From Bacillus amyloliquefaciens DSM 7 = ATCC 23350 (GTDB taxonomy: Bacteria; Bacillota; Bacilli; Bacillales; Bacillaceae), in NCBI RefSeq assembly GCF_000196735.1, contig NC_014551.1, forward strand, positions 3,715,001 through 3,779,000: a stretch of 64,000 bases of DNA, in the 5' to 3' direction. Shown in pieces: positions 63,485 to 64,000 of the stretch. The position numbers were made by a program, and so were the translations under genes. How positions within the stretch are numbered: the first letter of the stretch is position 1; each line of letters begins with the position of its first letter. The notes below the pieces were generated by a model that searched no databases, had not been told where the DNA came from, and saw only the letters and a list, made by a program, of their open reading frames with translations.

Positions 63485-63513
63485 TTGATTTTCAAAAATT
63501 GAAACGATAAAAT
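63485..63513 (+). promoter_or_regulatory. Promoter of the nupG riboswitch transcript
   Basis: TTGATT (63485-63490), 17 bases, TAAAAT (63508-63513), about 28 bases before the purine aptamer. Confidence 0.7.
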
Positions 63514-63540
63514 ACTGCTATCTCATGTAATATCGTTATT

Positions 63541-63728
63541 CTTGTATATGATCAGTAATATGGTCTGATTGTTTCTACCTAGTGCCGTAAAAGACTAGAC
63601 TACAAGGAAGTTTGCATAAATTTGAACGAGTGAAAAGCATATGACGCTGTCTATTCTTTTCTTTTGGCTCTTATTTATCACACTTTCTGACTTTCAGGAA
63701 TTTGTGACGAATAAGAGCTTTTTTTATT
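63541..63728 (+). promoter_or_regulatory. Guanine-class purine riboswitch with terminator upstream of nupG
   Basis: P1 is CTTGTA (63541-63546) with TACAAG (63601-63606). The J2/3 block TTTCTACC and the L3 loop CCGTAAA are identical to those of the xpt riboswitch. The discriminating base in the ACTA before the P1 3' strand is C, which means guanine/hypoxanthine rather than adenine. A terminator GCTCTTATT ... AATAAGAGC (63667-63718) with seven T follows. Guanine binding should turn nupG off. Confidence 0.9.
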
Positions 63729-63757
63729 TCCATAATACCCTTATAGGAGTTGCTCAC

Positions 63758-64000
63758 ATGTACTTTTTATTGAACATTGTCGGTCTCATTGTTGTCATGG
63801 CTGTTGTTTTCTTATGTTCTCCCAACAAGAAGAAGATTAAATGGCGTCCGATTGTCATGCTCCTCGTCTTTGAGTTTCTGATTACTTGGTTTATGTTAGG
63901 GACAAAAGTCGGCGGCTTTGTCATCGGGAAGATCGGCGCATTCTTTACATGGCTGATTTCCTGCGCCAGTCAAGGGATTGCATTTGCCTTTCCGTCTGTC
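63758..64000 (+). CDS. nupG: Purine nucleoside transporter NupG (YxjA), N-terminal part only
   Basis: The frame from ATG 63758 (TAGGAG upstream) runs off the right edge after 81 codons. The visible part holds a first hydrophobic helix (MYFLLNIVGLIVVMAVVFL), a Lys-rich loop (SPNKKKIKWR), a second helix and the start of the re-entrant region (GKIGAFFTWLISCASQGIAFAF) typical of concentrative nucleoside transporters. Takes up purine nucleosides such as inosine and guanosine with cations. The upstream guanine riboswitch fits this role. Confidence 0.9.
   Translation, partial: MYFLLNIVGLIVVMAVVFLCSPNKKKIKWRPIVMLLVFEFLITWFMLGTKVGGFVIGKIGAFFTWLISCASQGIAFAFPSV

Overview
The window is a chromosomal segment of a Bacillus subtilis-group bacterium. 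Gene content and order follow the ywb-ywa-lic-yxl-cyd-yxk-yxj region of B. subtilis closely, but with several insertions and losses that suit the B. amyloliquefaciens/velezensis branch better than B. subtilis itself. Start codons (ATG, GTG, TTG), strong AGGAGG-type ribosome binding sites, U-rich intrinsic terminators, cre, Fur and Rex sites and the sigma-factor motifs are all of Bacillus type. No rRNA, tRNA, insertion sequence, prophage or CRISPR array was seen.

Layout. 1-8.9 kb: the truncated iron permease efeU behind a Fur box, thiamine salvage genes thiM-thiE with the LysR regulator ywbI, the divergent holin-like pair ywbH-ywbG, ywbE, a low-GC two-gene insert (MerR/TipAS regulator plus DUF2268 metalloprotease), ywbD and ywbC. 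8.9-13 kb: the orphan PTS permease ywbA, the extracellular protease epr with a SigD-type promoter, and gspA with a SigB-type promoter. 13-21 kb: alarmone synthetase ywaC, menA, the dltXABCD operon for teichoic acid D-alanylation (no dltE), and the branched-chain aminotransferase ilvK. 21-27.5 kb: the licBCAH operon with licR, a small cationic protein (yxzF-like) and the DNA glycosylase yxlJ. 27.5-38.9 kb: an accessory block made of a Fur-controlled iron-siderophore importer without an ATPase, arsR-arsB, and a glucomannan operon gmuBACDEFG that lacks gmuR. 38.9-44.1 kb: catalase katX, a choloylglycine-hydrolase-family enzyme, the permease yxlA and a frameshifted nnrD (yxkO). 44.2-50.1 kb: cydABCD behind three Rex-type operator repeats. 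50.5-58.1 kb: cimH, yxkH, msmX, yxkF, yxkD with a guanidine-I riboswitch, yxkC and galE. 58.3-64 kb: pepT, two very short genes, yxjI (SigW-type promoter), yxjH with a SAM riboswitch, the RlmA-type rRNA methyltransferase yxjB, and the start of nupG behind a guanine riboswitch.

Themes. The window is rich in carbohydrate use: two complete cellobiose-type PTS systems (lic, gmu), an orphan EIIC (ywbA) and the multi-sugar ATPase msmX, most with cre sites for CcpA. Cell-envelope and stress functions (dlt, ywaC, yxjI, gspA, katX, cyd) sit behind alternative-sigma or redox-sensing elements. Three riboswitches lie in the last 8 kb.

The most interesting signal is upstream of yxjB. A strong SigA-type promoter is followed by a nine-codon leader ORF with a good ribosome binding site that ends in Arg-Tyr-Arg, and six bases beyond its stop begins a long terminator hairpin placed just before the rRNA methyltransferase gene. 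This is the architecture of an antibiotic-induced ribosome-stalling attenuator. Other notable items are the MerR/TipAS-protease insert, the one-base frameshift in nnrD, and the gmu operon without its regulator. All calls come from reading the sequence and from remembered family features; no search was run.
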